64,000 nt of DNA, taken from positions 310,001-374,000 of the forward strand of contig VTFK01000246.1 of assembly GCA_009617715.1 (NCBI GenBank), given 5' to 3'. Numbering within the stretch: the stretch's first letter is position 1; every line of letters begins with the position of its first letter. Source of the stretch: Plectrocnemia conspersa (lineage: Eukaryota > Arthropoda > Insecta > Trichoptera > Polycentropodidae). The notes beneath the pieces were generated by a model that made no database searches, was not told the origin of the DNA, and worked only from the letters and a program-made list of their open reading frames with translations. The position numbers and the translations under genes were made by a program. Of the stretch, positions 40,438-51,304 are shown one piece after another.

Positions 40438-40647
40438 CTACTGCATAGGTTTACTTTTATACCCCTCTACTATATGTTGCGCCAGATAAAATTTTGACCA
40501 AATAAATAATAAGATTGGGAAGAAAAGTATGGCAAACACTAGAATAACATGTCCTGACTTAAAATCATTAATAGACGTATATAATGCTTGATTATGACTA
40601 ATTAAATAAATCTGCAGATAGTCGGTAACGTCCGAACATATGTTCAT
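40438..40647 (-). CDS. Candidate small single-pass membrane protein (69 codons)
   Basis: From the ATG at 40647 to the stop at 40438-40440 the frame encodes 69 residues. Residues 1-31 are hydrophilic (MNICSDVTDYLQIYLISHNQ...). About 33-53 form one strong hydrophobic segment (GHVILVFAILFFPILLFIW), and the tail is basic (HIVEGYKSKPMQ). An in-frame TAA lies 15 nt upstream of the ATG, so the start is fixed. The context GTG-ATG-A has a purine at -3. A TATATATG sequence lies upstream near 40710. I do not recognise the protein. AT-rich DNA readily yields hydrophobic chance frames, so this is only a candidate small ORF. Confidence 0.25.
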   Translation of the reverse strand: MNICSDVTDYLQIYLISHNQALYTSINDFKSGHVILVFAILFFPILLFIWSKFYLAQHIVEGYKSKPMQ

Positions 40648-40650
40648 CAC

Positions 40651-41655
40651 CCGAAATAGAATTTATAAGTGTTATGTGAAGTATATAAGATACACATATT
40701 TACATATATAGAGACGGTGTAAGTGCAAGTTTGAGCCAATCTCACTAAAACGCATTTTACGATCGCCGGAACAAGGTAGCCAACGAGGTCACGTATGAAT
40801 TCACTTATAGCGTGAACACAACAAGCATCTTATAAACGTAAAAAAAGGAGCATAATGATACGGCGAAATTATGCAAAGAGTGTATTTGAGAAACACAGGC
40901 CTTGCATGTATCTACTCGTACAACATACAACCTTGTTACCGAGAACGGTTTTCTCTCATCGCTAAGCTCTCGTGTCGGAGATCAATGCTCGTAAGCAGCG
41001 AAATAAAACCTTTGGTGGCAAAATTTTATATGAATTGCATTTTAGAGTGCAGCAAATATGATTACGTCTTAAGTAATTCGAATACGAAAGCAAGCACAAT
41101 CTGTATTAGTAAAATATTTTAATATATATATAATGAAATAAAACATATCAGTCTACGAATAAAAGTTTGTTCTTGTAAAATTACGAATGATTACCAAGAT
41201 GTTTGATCAAAAATCTAACTAGATTGTACAAGTATATGTATAACACTTAGCTAAATTAAGAGCTGCCTGTAGCTCAGTGAGCTATTATTATTTTATAAAT
41301 TGATTGTAGTTACGGTAATTTAACGGAGCAATGTTATCTGTTTGTTTACAACACGTCAAATTACAGCAGGTTGTCTAAGTTAAGTTATCACATTGTTTTT
41401 TGCGGCAGTTAGGTTAGGTTAGAATTATTATTTAAGAGCACAAATTATATCACAGCTAGCAGTGAGAAACAAAATTATCTTGTTTCTCAATTATGTTCAA
41501 TTAGATACCATCTGTAGTATATACATTTTGGAACAAATTTGATATACATATAGGTCAGAGTTATTTCATTGCTTGTTTTGTGCGGAATTGCATCAAAATT
41601 ACTAAAATTAAAATCAGCTACGATTGAATTAATTTACAAAATACATGAAACATTT
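40651..41655. other. Noncoding stretch flanking the piggyBac element
   Basis: Mixed composition at 40730-41100, including an 83-codon plus frame (40871-41122, MQRVYLRNTGLACIYS...) with no domain. A TTAGG run sits at 41409-41422. The rest is AT-rich. Confidence 0.4.
41409..41422. repeat. Short interstitial TTAGG run
   Basis: TTAGGTTAGGTTAG is nearly three copies of the pentamer used at most insect telomeres. Three copies can arise by chance or as a common insect motif, so it only weakly supports an insect origin. Confidence 0.6.
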
Positions 41656-41659
41656 TTAA

Positions 41660-41673
41660 CCCAGATATGCCCA
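41660..41673 (+). repeat. piggyBac left terminal inverted repeat
   Basis: CCCAGATATGCCCA directly after TTAA; perfect inverted partner at 43285-43298. Confidence 0.95.
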
Positions 41674-41947
41674 GGAAATTTTGTTCTCTTCAAATTTTAT
41701 TTTGATCAATGAATTTGCTTTATAGATATATAAAATCAATATAAAAAAATAAAAATAAAAATTAATCGCCATTAGTTTTCCGGAAAAGTGCCATCCTACC
41801 TGTAGGTCAGTGGGCAATGGGGTATCAAAAAAATAATAAAAAAATTAAGATATTTAATATATTACAACACATTTAATAGTTGTTAATATGTACATTGTCA
41901 CAAAATTATCAATAATAAATTTTAATATATAAAAATATTAAAAAAAA

Positions 41948-43075
41948 TTAAAAATTTGCTTTATGGTAATCGATAAAACATTTGGTGTGCAATCCAACAT
42001 CACATTTTCTACACCTTGTCATACATTTACAGTGGCAATGTGCACATTTGGTTTGTTTTTGATGAATTATAATAAGATGGTCCATTCTATCGTATCGTAT
42101 GTCAATATTTTTTTTTGCAGATACTCGTCCTTTTACATGTTGTGAATTTTGTCCATATCCTTCTAATATGTTGGTCACAATTCGCCTACAGAAATTCAAA
42201 TGATCTGATCTTTCGCCCGTTGTTTTATAAATTTGCCATGCGTTTTGTTCTGCAGTATCAAGAATATGTGTAATAATGGGAAAATATAATTTTTCCTCTT
42301 ATAGATGTTTTATATAAACTTACGTTCTGATCAACACGATCTATTCCACCCATAAATTCATTGTATCGATTGAAGTCATTTGGCTAGGATACCTTTATAA
42401 ATTTACGGTCTTTTTGAGAATACCTAGTATAAAATCATTGACAAATAATTTAATTATGAGACCATCAATAAATAAGACAAAAATATCCATCGGACTTAGA
42501 TTATTATTTAAAAAGTGCATATTTGGCCATTTTTCATATGTAAGTTCTAATATCAGCTAATTTCTATTCAACTATTTTTTTCTTCTTTCTTGCTAATTTG
42601 GTTTTCTCTTTAGAAATAATGGAAAAAGGAACATTAAAATCACTATCACTATCACTAAAATTGTTTCTCATCACTTGTTCACCTTCAGACAATAGTTGGC
42701 CGGTAGAAAGACTGTTTATTGTGTTTTCGTCTTTATTTCCATCATCTTCATCAGTTAAATGTCCATCATCTTCGTCAGTTATATCTCCACAACTATTTAT
42801 CGGAGGCAGTATATTAATTATACTTTTATCTTGGTTTGCATTTCTCAAATATTCTACGATCTTGTGTAATTTCATATTCCTAAAAAATAAAAATAAAAAA
42901 GCCCCTTCCCACTGTCCCATGTGTAGGACAACGATGTTTGGTACCAATTTACTACAATAACCGATGTATCAATAAACAAAATACTTTCAGAAACTATTTG
43001 CTTAGACTAATAATAAACTGAAAACATTTATTTTATAAAAATATATTAAAAAGAAACTCACTTTGGACGACTCAT
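41948..43075 (-). pseudogene. piggyBac-type transposase pseudogene (N- and C-terminal parts)
   Basis: Exon 1 is short: ATG at 43075, reading MSRPK into a GTGAGT donor (43061-43056). The acceptor is a T-rich tract plus AG ending at 42880, giving an in-frame intron of 182 bp. Exon 2 encodes MKLHKIVEYLRN, an acidic tract with doubled TDEDDG, and a basic RKKKK, then stops at 42564. Another frame (about 42543-42430) gives YEKWPNMHFL then LSPMDIFVLFIDGLI, like the family's conserved region before the catalytic core. Next comes RKFIKVS, a TAG, PNDFNRYNEFMGGIDRVDQN (about 42415-42324, the MGG.DR.DQ motif holding the last catalytic aspartates), then after a frameshift FPIITHILDTAEQNAWQIYK. The end is a Cys-rich domain (KCAHCHCKCMTRCRKCD, then LHTKCFIDYH). 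The central part with the first catalytic aspartates is deleted near 42420-42440. Confidence 0.9.
42880..43061 (-). other. Intron 1 of the piggyBac transposase
   Basis: A perfect GTGAGT donor after ATG-AGT-CGT-CCA-AA and a TTTTTTATTTTTTAG acceptor keep the frame into MKLHK. The intron contains an inverted copy of the element's subterminal motif at 42908-42930. Splicing is inferred from the sequence, not demonstrated. Confidence 0.65.
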
Positions 43076-43284
43076 TATCAATAATTTCGACGCGAAAAAA
43101 ACAGCATAACTTCAACAGACGACAAACAACACTATACTTAACAATATTCCGGATTTTATTGTTTAGGATTTATTATTAGACCCTTTTTATGAGTTCATTC
43201 ACGTTTTGACTCATGTAAAAGTAATAAAAACGTCATAATTATAAAAAACAGTGACACAAGTTTAGTGACCTACCCATGGGACAG

Positions 43285-43298
43285 TGGGCATATCTGGG
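43285..43298 (-). repeat. piggyBac right terminal inverted repeat
   Basis: TGGGCATATCTGGG directly before TTAA; perfect inverted partner at 41660-41673. Confidence 0.95.
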
Positions 43299-43904
43299 TT
43301 AATAGATGATTTTATCGAATTTATTGTATATACAATAATTAATAATGTTTCGAACGATTTTGATAAACATAAAGATTCGATTCGTATCAGCGTTTGTTTT
43401 ATGCTTATTTGTATATAAATTAAATAACTAGAAATAAAAAACTGCAATCGAAATATTGAATGATTAAAATAAAATCTTTGCGTCTTGAAACAATAAATAC
43501 AAATGAATTATTAATTCAGAAAAATTTGCGACGCACACCTGTTTATGAGATAAGCTTTAAACGATAATAAAGAGTGTGCCTTCGAAACAAAATCATCGAT
43601 TTTAAAGCGTCACTATTTACTCAAGTATATTCAGAAAAAAAACAACAACCTGTGTTGCTTAAGTATACAAATTATTTCATTCTTTGCTATTTTTCAAATT
43701 GTATTTAAAATATTATAAATAAATATTTACGAATATTTAAGCAATTATTCAAATATTCGCATTAGTTTAAAATCGGAAGAATAATTAGATTAATCGAATA
43801 TTCCATTAAAAACCATATCCATTGCTTTTTCAGCACCTTTCTGCCTCTGTGACACATGATTTTATGATGTTAAACAAAATCATATGGATGTTTTTCTTAC
43901 GAAA

Positions 43905-44215
43905 CTGTGATAGACCATTATATTTTATCTTTATTATTTTTATAGAAAATTGTTTTAAGTCTTTAACTATTGACCTGAAATACCTGGTTTTGAATCCCAT
44001 ACGGACCTTAGCGTTTATAAATTTCTATCGTATCTAGGATATCGGAATTAGTGATCATTATATACTTATAATTCCGATCAATCATCACAAATTAGGTTAA
44101 CTTAGACTTTCCCAATTTCGCGGATAAATATCGTGATGATTAATTAAAATCGAGCTATGTCTTACATATCTGGTATTAAAAATTCTCTAATAATGAGCTA
44201 TATTTAGCTCATAAA
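43905..44215 (+). mobile_element. tRNA-derived SINE family A, copy 1
   Basis: Shares with 63332-63560, in order: CTATTGACCT.AAA, GGTTYKGAATYCCATACG.AC, AAATTTCTATCGTRTCT, a GGAATTARTGATYATTATAT palindromic block, ATCATCACARATTAGGTT and CTAATAATGAGCT. In this copy the block contains a perfect 10 bp stem ATCGGAATTA/TAATTCCGAT (44041-44050 with 44069-44078). The B-box-like GGTTTTGAATCCC at about 43986 is degenerate and the 5' head seems interrupted by AT-rich sequence around 43915-43960. The tail becomes A/T-rich after 44200. Confidence 0.75.
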
Positions 44216-44990
44216 AATATATTATATTTTTTAAATAATAAAGTATGTTAAAATTGTCATTTTTTAATATACGGTATAACACCTCCCGATTCTCTAAAAT
44301 TCGAATCGCAAATAAACATAATATAATCCTCAATATGTAATTAATGTTTTTCAATATCATTTGTAATATGTGTTTCTGTTAATCCTAAAAATAGCGGATA
44401 TTCCTTTTCAGCGAGTAATTCTATCTGTTAAATAACCCGGTAAATTGATCATTGTCCCAGTTTCACTTATTGATTTCTATTTTCCATGTAAAATAAATTA
44501 ATTTAGTTGCTATATATTGTATCGTATTTTGTGCATATCTTTTATTTATGAAACAATTTTGATTCATTGAAATATGCTCAGCATTTAAATTTAAATTAAA
44601 GTTATTTTCTGAACAACATTTTTCACAATCTGCACGAATGTCAATCCCAAGTCATTGATGGAACTATTTTTGCTCAAAGCACATCCATATTTAACATAAT
44701 ATATTCCGCCGGACAAGAGGATTTGAAAATGTGACACCATGACATTTGGCGATATTGAAAGGTAGTCGATTTTCGACCAATTACCTTCACAGTGACTCTA
44801 TATCTTTGTGTTAAGAGAGTGAATCCGAATTTATGCGAATACTCTGAAACGCTTACAGGTCATAAGCATATAATATATATTCCGAGTTTGTCGTTAATAA
44901 AGAAAAGAAGGAGTAGAGGATACAGAATGGATTCTTTTGATACTCCAAAATGAGCGAAACACTCGAATTTTTATAGCTCGATTTTACATA
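44216..44990. other. AT-rich noncoding stretch
   Basis: Between SINE copies; nothing recognised. Confidence 0.5.
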
Positions 44991-44994
44991 TCGA

Positions 44995-45080
44995 ATGCAC
45001 GATAGACCAGCGGTATAAATCGGTGACTAATATCTGAGATACCTGGGTTCAAATCTTATAATAACTCTTGTTTTTAAAGT
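44995..45080 (+). mobile_element. SINE family A, copy 2 (tRNA-like head only)
   Basis: GCACGATAGACCAGCGGTAT... followed by GGGTTCAAATC matches the 5' head of the copy at 63.3 kb (GCACGATAGACAAGTGGTAT ... GGGTTCGAATTCC). The A-box-like TAGACCAGCGG and B-box-like GGTTCAAATC are spaced as in a tRNA. The body downstream of the head is not conserved, so the copy is truncated or heavily diverged. Confidence 0.65.
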
Positions 45081-45470
45081 GTCTTGAAGTGCAAAATTAA
45101 TACTAATATATATTATAGATTATGGCAGAATATGTTTTCTGTGATTTTTATAGTCTCGCAAGTGATAATTAACAAACGATCGAGGTCGTGCATTGTGACA
45201 TATTGATTGAAAGTTGTAATAATAGTTTAAAAAAATAAAACGCATGTCATTGATTTAAGTATTGTGCATCACACCTTACTTAGTAGTTGTTAATTATGTT
45301 TACCCCGTTGAGCTCATGCCTGTCATATTGCAATGGGATATTTAAAATAAATAAATAAACAAAATTAAAATATCATTATTTTGAAATAAATATTGTACAT
45401 GTAATGATTACTTCGTGATAATTTAAGCATGTATTACATTAAAACCTTTTTGGCATTCAAAGCTAATTTG
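45081..45470. other. AT-rich noncoding stretch
   Basis: It contains an (AAAT)n-like tail at about 45340-45360 that may be the end of an old retroelement; no head was recognised. Confidence 0.4.
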
Positions 45471-45925
45471 CCACAGCAGTCGAATCTCGACAAGCATCTG
45501 GAAGGCATGGCGTGCGCGAGTATCCCGAATTAACCCGACATATTAAAGTGTCAAGAGCTAGAGTGCCTGAGGGCCGAGAGCACTTTCGAAACAACATAAT
45601 CAGCGATAAGTTTTGTAAGAATACAAACAGAGTAGATTCGCTTTGATATTTTAGGCAGTCGGCTTATGTATGAACGTGAAACAGTACGCGTCGAATCTTA
45701 TCTGCTTAGCATCTCTCGATGGTTTGTAGATTTACTCTCGACCCGTTATTTCTATAACGGTGTACCACTATCGGAATTTAACGCTAGACTTGACGCGGAT
45801 CGGCAAATTATACGCAAATACAAACTGTTAAACAATGCCGATACCCTTTGTTGGGATAGGCGGGTTAATCAAAACAGGCTAATGTTGTACCTACACAGTA
45901 TCGGCACAATATATAAATGAGCGTT
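45471..45925 (+). other. Mixed-composition block with unassigned 84-codon frame
   Basis: The plus-strand frame 45666-45920 starts at an ATG (MYERETVRVESYLLSISRW) and is not low complexity (...SEFNARLDADRQIIRKYKLL). No family is recognised and no promoter, splice site or paralogue is visible. Upstream DNA (45471-45600) is also less AT-biased. It could be a small exon or a noncoding conserved block. Confidence 0.3.
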
Positions 45926-47031
45926 GATTACGTAACAGGCATCACAAATAAATACATTAAAATATAATATATCGCTTCTCCGGATAAACATTAACGTAAG
46001 CGAATTACACAGTTGTTTAGAAATCGAAATTAAATCGCATGGTTGTAATTATTTAGACGATATTGAATAGCCTATAAATAATAAATAAATAAATAATTAG
46101 GTATTTACAAGCTATAACTTAATGTCTAAATAATTCCTACGATGCAATTGAAATTTTAATTGTCATTTCGTAGGGACTGTGCAACCTTCACTAGCGTCAA
46201 TATTTTTCTGGAGAAACAATATGCATAACTTATGCATAATAAATTCAATTATTTTATAACTACTTGATTGACGTACGACACAATCAGAAAAAAATATAAA
46301 ATTTATGAAAATTAGAAATATGTATATATACTCATAAATATATGTAAATCATAAATAGACTGTGGGAAAATCTGAGTTAAAAAGTTATCTGTAGATTCCA
46401 TTTAACCTTTAGAAGTTCAAAGACATGTATGTCATGCCTAATATATTATATTTTTTTCTGAAGCCATTTTAAATTATTCGACGATAAAATTTCCCGTATT
46501 TTATTTTATTAGTTTTTTAGAGATACTTTTATCAATATATTCCGGTAAAAAATATTTAGTAATTCCTAACCATTTTACCTGGAATTGTCAAAATACTAAA
46601 TATCGTCGTATAATATGGTAATCCATCGATGGATTTTGCAAATTTTTTTAACCAGTCTGAGCCGTATGATTTGTTTTCCATGGTTCTCAATTTAAAAAGT
46701 TTTGTTTTTACATTTACGTACATATTTAATAAATTAAATTACTGTTCTTAATTGAATTCAATATTGAGATAATATATTTTGAGAGCATTATATTTTGAAC
46801 CATGAAGTTAATGCTGACGAATCAATTGCCACATATTTATTAATTTGTGCCCTAATATAGGGCTACAACGTTGCGAATATTAATTAGGCTAAATGTTTTA
46901 TTTTAATCGAGGGTAGTCCTTAAGTTGTACGATCGATTTTTGCAATACATTGTAAATGGTGAAGGATATCATATATATAAAGGGTGATCAAACTTCAGTT
47001 TCCAAACATCCAAAAAAAAATATCTGTTTTT
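45926..47031. other. AT-rich noncoding stretch
   Basis: A short TAAA-type run lies near 46076-46096. Nothing else recognised. Confidence 0.5.
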
Positions 47032-47035
47032 TTAA

Positions 47036-47284
47036 CCCTTTTAGTGCCAAGTATAATTAGGCGGTTTATGCTAAGAATGCCAAGATTTTTTTTTGCATAT
47101 ATTTATGTTTTTATGTAAAAAATGTTTTTTTATTGTGTAAACTTATGTTTATTATAGGAACAAAATAAAATTAAGTTTATAAAATTAATTACCCTTAAAG
47201 TATTAAAAAAAATCATTTCATAATTTTACAAAAAAAAAATACAAACTTAAGAACGGACCCCGCGTCCTAGTGGCATTTACATTC
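47036..47284. mobile_element. TTAA-type MITE, diverged copy
   Basis: It begins after TTAA (47032-47035) with CCCTTTTAGTGCCAAG, close to the CCTTTTAAGTGCCAGGGA end of the element at 60143. Near the other end, CATAATTTTACAAAAAAA and GACCCCGCGTCC align with CATAAATTTGTTTACAAAAA and GACGCTGTGAGTC of that element. The right terminus is best placed before CTAA (47285-47288), a one-base change from TTAA. No coding capacity. The right end is less certain than the left. Confidence 0.5.
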
Positions 47285-47288
47285 CTAA

Positions 47289-47620
47289 TAAATCTTTCGT
47301 TGTAACCTGACGGGCATAATCCCAATGCGTTACAACAGTCAAAATCTGTATTAACTAAATAAGTTATTAAGATATAATGAATACTTACAAGTAAGTTTTA
47401 TGCACCAGACTGAACGTCTGGGAATCTGTGACATCTATAATAATAATTATAAATTATTATGTGTATCATAATTTATAACCAATAGATGTCACTTCAGAAG
47501 GAATCAGCTTTTTAATCATAGCGCATTTTTAAAAATAAAAATTTGAGTGCTGCTGCTGAGGCTCGAACCCGCAACTTCAGAGTTACTAGTCTGAGACGTT
47601 ACAGACTACGCTATTTCGCC
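47289..47620 (-). mobile_element. tRNA-derived SINE family B, copy 1
   Basis: On the minus strand a tRNA-like head starts at about 47620: GGCGAAATAGCGTAGTCTGT ..., with GTCTCAGACTAGTAA and a good B box GGTTCGAGCC (47569-47560). The body follows, ending near GGTTACAACGAAAGA (47307-47293). The copy at 55986-56204 shares GTAGTCYGTAAYGTCTCAGA, CTAGTAA, the CGCATTTT body segment and the same terminal GGTTACAACGAAAGA. It is not a functional tRNA, because the acceptor ends do not pair and the A box is poor. It directly abuts the MITE ending at 47284. Confidence 0.75.
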
Positions 47621-49450
47621 TACGCTATTCTTATGTCGTCGTATTTATATACAACATTTGATGTATTTCATTCATTATTAATAATATATATAAATTAACT
47701 ATCAGCCTTTGTATTTTTTTGAAGTTATATTTTTACTATTTAAGTACAAATACATTTCCACTAGTAGCTATATATTTCTACTAGCGAAAATATAATTGTC
47801 CTTATATGCGCTAATGAAATTATATGCTATTTTAAAATGTCCATGATACTCTATTTGACAGCTAAGAAACATACATTTTCTGTTCAAACCCATATCTAAC
47901 CTAATGAAAATTCTAAAAATAATTATAATTTTAGAACTTTCATTGAGTTTAGTCCAAAATACAAACTAAATAAACTCGTCTAGCGGAGAGGAGGGGGAAA
48001 TAAATTTAAAAAACATTCGTACGAATTTGATTTTATATAATAAAAAATGCTTTATTAAATTTTTCGAAGAATCAGAAAATTTCTCGAGATATGAGTATTT
48101 TTGATTTGACATTTTATTTGAATAGTTATAAAACATTATGCGGTTTGAAATGCATTTTAATAAAATCTTGTTTGTGCTATTATTTTTTTTATAAAATCAA
48201 CGTTATTTCAGATAATATGAATATCATCACAATAATAACTCAAAACTACCCTAATTTTGATACCATTTATAATTTACGATAAAAACTGTTTTTTTAAGAT
48301 TAGCATAGGTATCTATTGTCATGGTGATATGCGTACATCAAGCAAAGTTTATTTTTGGAAATACTAGATATTCTATATTGTACAATAGATAACAAAACAG
48401 TTTTTGAATTATTGAATCCTTTTGTGATTAATACTTAAATGTATTATATTTTACCTTATAATAAATTTAGGTGTTTAACAATATATATTTAGTGACTGTG
48501 TTAATATTTCACCCTATATGAAATTTCCTTTTGTTCATCGATCCAAACCTTACGTCACTCCATTGTCTGAGACAATAATGGATTATTACAAAATTAATTA
48601 TAATATACATTTGTATTGAACAGGTTGCTTATAAAAGAAATACATTATGTATAGTTTTTATATAAATAATAGCTACTTTAACGTAATAAATTGTATTATA
48701 GTGTTTTTATTGCAAGGGTATAAGAAGAATACTTCACACATTAATTTTATTTATATGCAAGAACTTATCGAAGAGTAGGCTTTTATAAATATCGATAATA
48801 AATAGATAAATGTATATAAAAGTATTCACAAAACACATTCAATATAAAATAAAGACATTCTAATAGAAAAAAAGGTCTTTCATGCGACATACCGAAGCAA
48901 ACGCTCTTTTTTATACAATCTAATGAATTTGCATTTCAAATAGCGTGATACGTATAATGTATGTACATTTATCATCCACTTTCATTTATCTTGATACATA
49001 TGTTCGCTTACACTTCATATAACAAGCGTTCAACGTGACTGTTGTATAAATCATTTTCAAAATTTAACTCGATTTTCCAACTTTCACCATATATGTTAAA
49101 ATACTAGGAAGTTAATTTTTGCACGCCACCGCAGCGTATGAGCTTACAAACGTAAATATTACATTGAAAACTTTCTGTAACAAAAGTGTTTAGTATAATG
49201 CGATTAATTCTTAATATCTTTGCTATTATAATAAATGTGGATTGATATATCTCAAAAACTACTGAATACTATTAAATTATCATACCCTGTTCAATTACTA
49301 TTCACAGAAAATCCCTCACTCACATTTTCAGAAGGGACGTATGAATAAAAATATATGTAAAACAATATGCGTATTTTTGTTTTAAATAAACACAAGAATA
49401 AAAAGCTAATATTACTATGTTTTTTGGTAATATCGAATTTTAGCAAAGAA
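47621..49450. other. AT-rich noncoding stretch
   Basis: The segment at 47863-47900 (TAAGAAACATACATTTTCTG...) resembles 40165-40200, an old repeat pair of unknown type. The 63-codon frame at 48091-48282 is low complexity. Nothing else recognised. Confidence 0.45.
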
Positions 49451-50240
49451 AATAGCTTAATAGTCAATAAGCGCGCGGTCAGGATCGGCACAATCCTATT
49501 CCGACGGGCAAATAAATGTTTAAACATCGCTTTTGACATTGATTACGCTGCGTGGTTAATATTTCATTATTACCACATTTTATTTAGCGAATCAATTTAA
49601 CAGCCATGAAACATCCCTTCATTGAATTTTCAAGCATTTATTTGAATAAAATTTAAACATAGCAGTTGCAATTATTTTTTTAAACAGAAAAAACAAATCA
49701 CCAAATGAACACTTGAGTATTGAGATTAAAAACTGACACAACCAGTTTTAAACTGTCCCGCATTACACAATCCTATGAAAACAGTAGTATTGCCAACTGA
49801 GTAAAAAACATTTGTATTATTACCTAAATCATGCATTAAACTACAAATAAAATGGTAATTGACGTGTAAGAAAAAAAATGTTTTATTATATTTTTTTTAA
49901 ATTATAATTGCTCAGATTTTTTGATTGCCCCTGCTGTGTATTTTTTTACATGTTTACTAAGCGAACAGCATTCATCATTCGAGAGAGACAGCGAGAGAGA
50001 GAAAGTGAGTCGGAGGGGTGTGTAAATAAATATTTGATCGTATCACGGCAGGGTACAGGTATAATAAATCAGGAATATGGCGTACGGGGAAAACTTAAAT
50101 AAATTATTGCGCCTTTTTCGACGCACTTTGTAATTTCATAGGTCATAAGTCCTGATCATGACTTGCTCAGCGGGAATTCCTTTCGCGGGCCCCGAGACTC
50201 TATACTGAAGGCCCCATAGACCCTCGCATAGATCATACCT
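49451..50240. other. Noncoding stretch with GA-rich tract
   Basis: It contains a GAGAGAGACAGCGAGAGAGA tract at about 49981-50000 and a mixed patch at 50160-50240 (TTCGCGGGCCCCGAGAC, CCTAGGTTAACC). Overlapping frames on both strands at 49291-49600 are chance. No domain or repeat ends seen. Confidence 0.4.
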
Positions 50241-51095
50241 AGGTTAACCGAACCAAAAATAGTCATGTGAAAATCGTATATCATTTTTGCAGAGTAACAT
50301 TTGCCGAAACATACACACGTAATAATTTATTAATGTGAAAAAACCTACGCAGATTAAAAAAATATGTTATATAAATAAAAATATAGTATAGTTAGATACT
50401 CATAACTTTCTTTAAAATTTAAAAATAATCACAATTTGGTTTTATCTACAAATTACTAATTTTTGAAGTGAAATCGTATCATTCAACGCTTGATATTTTT
50501 TGGTAAATTATTTTAATCTATCAAAACATATAAGTATTTTGAAAACAAACATTATAAACAATATTTTCTTAAATCAAAACATAGAAACTCTCGTTATATC
50601 TTAAATATTATTATAGTGAAAACCAAATATACTAAAAATTAAAACCATTCAGAGTGACTGTGTAGATCCAACTATCCATTTAATTACTTCAAATACCACG
50701 ACAGCAACATATAGTATCAGCCTTTAGGTTTAGTTTGTGATATTTTAATTCACTTAGATTTGTCAAATTTAAGTAATAGATAACTAGTAGCTTTTTTATT
50801 GCATAAAATATATTTATTATTTCCCGATCTCATATAAATGCACTACAGCAACTCTTTTTTATTAAAATATTATAAGCTGTGCATTACACACTAAAGAATG
50901 GTCGCAGGGTTTTTAGTTCCTACTAAATTATTCAGAATAATTAACCAGTTTTGGCAAAAAAAATATAATCACTTATGGCAAGTTTAATTGGTTTTCGTTC
51001 CGCTCGTTTAACGGTCATTATTCTGTATTTCACTCAAATAGTGACGAATTATTTTATATAAATTATAAAGAAGCTTTTAAAAAAGTTTATCATGG
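50241..51095. other. AT-rich noncoding stretch
   Basis: Nothing recognised. Confidence 0.5.
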
Positions 51096-51099
51096 ATTA

Positions 51100-51300
51100 T
51101 TAGTATGAAAATTGTCGACCTTGGCTGCTCAGATGATTTAACGCGATTATTTCTGAATTATTAGAACAATCGTAAACAATTCGTAAAAATAGTGGTTGAT
51201 TATCAAAAACATATTTCATCTCTGAAGGAGTTCTACAAGGGTCCAACTTAAAGCTTTCGATCCAGGTATCCGCACGTTTCAAAAAACCAAATACCCTGTT
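51100..51300 (-). other. Unassigned coding-like segment
   Basis: The minus-strand frame reads VFGFLKRADTWIESFKLDPC, then RTPSEMKYVFDNQPLFLRIV, then YDCSNNSEIIALNHLSSQ, and stops at 51100. It opens just after AAAAAACAGG (acceptor-like AG at about 51301), and the composition is varied rather than low complexity. There is a possible AAG|GTCGAC donor near 51117. I recognise no family. It could be an isolated exon, a transposon remnant or chance. Confidence 0.3.
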
Positions 51301-51304
51301 TTTT

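Larger units (their letters stand above)
41660..43298 (-). mobile_element. piggyBac-like element, internally deleted, TTAA flanked
   Basis: The ends are perfect 14 bp inverted repeats: CCCAGATATGCCCA at 41660-41673 and its reverse complement at 43285-43298. They are flanked on both sides by TTAA (41656-41659 and 43299-43302), the hallmark of piggyBac insertion. The 1639 bp interior carries, on the minus strand, the N-terminal and C-terminal parts of a piggyBac-type transposase with the middle deleted. A subterminal motif CCTACCCATGGGACAGTGGG recurs at the right end (43270-43289), inverted at 42908-42930, and degenerately at 41795-41822. It cannot encode an active transposase, but clean TIRs mean it could have been moved by one supplied elsewhere. 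Confidence 0.93.

Noticed and set aside
41269..41290. tRNA-like GCCTGTAGCTCAGTGAGC
   Set aside because: It resembles a tRNA 5' half, but no B box, anticodon arm or 3' half follows.
47550..47620. Possible tRNA gene on the minus strand
   Set aside because: The acceptor ends do not pair and the A box is poor. The same head recurs at 56.1 kb attached to a shared non-tRNA body, so it is a SINE.
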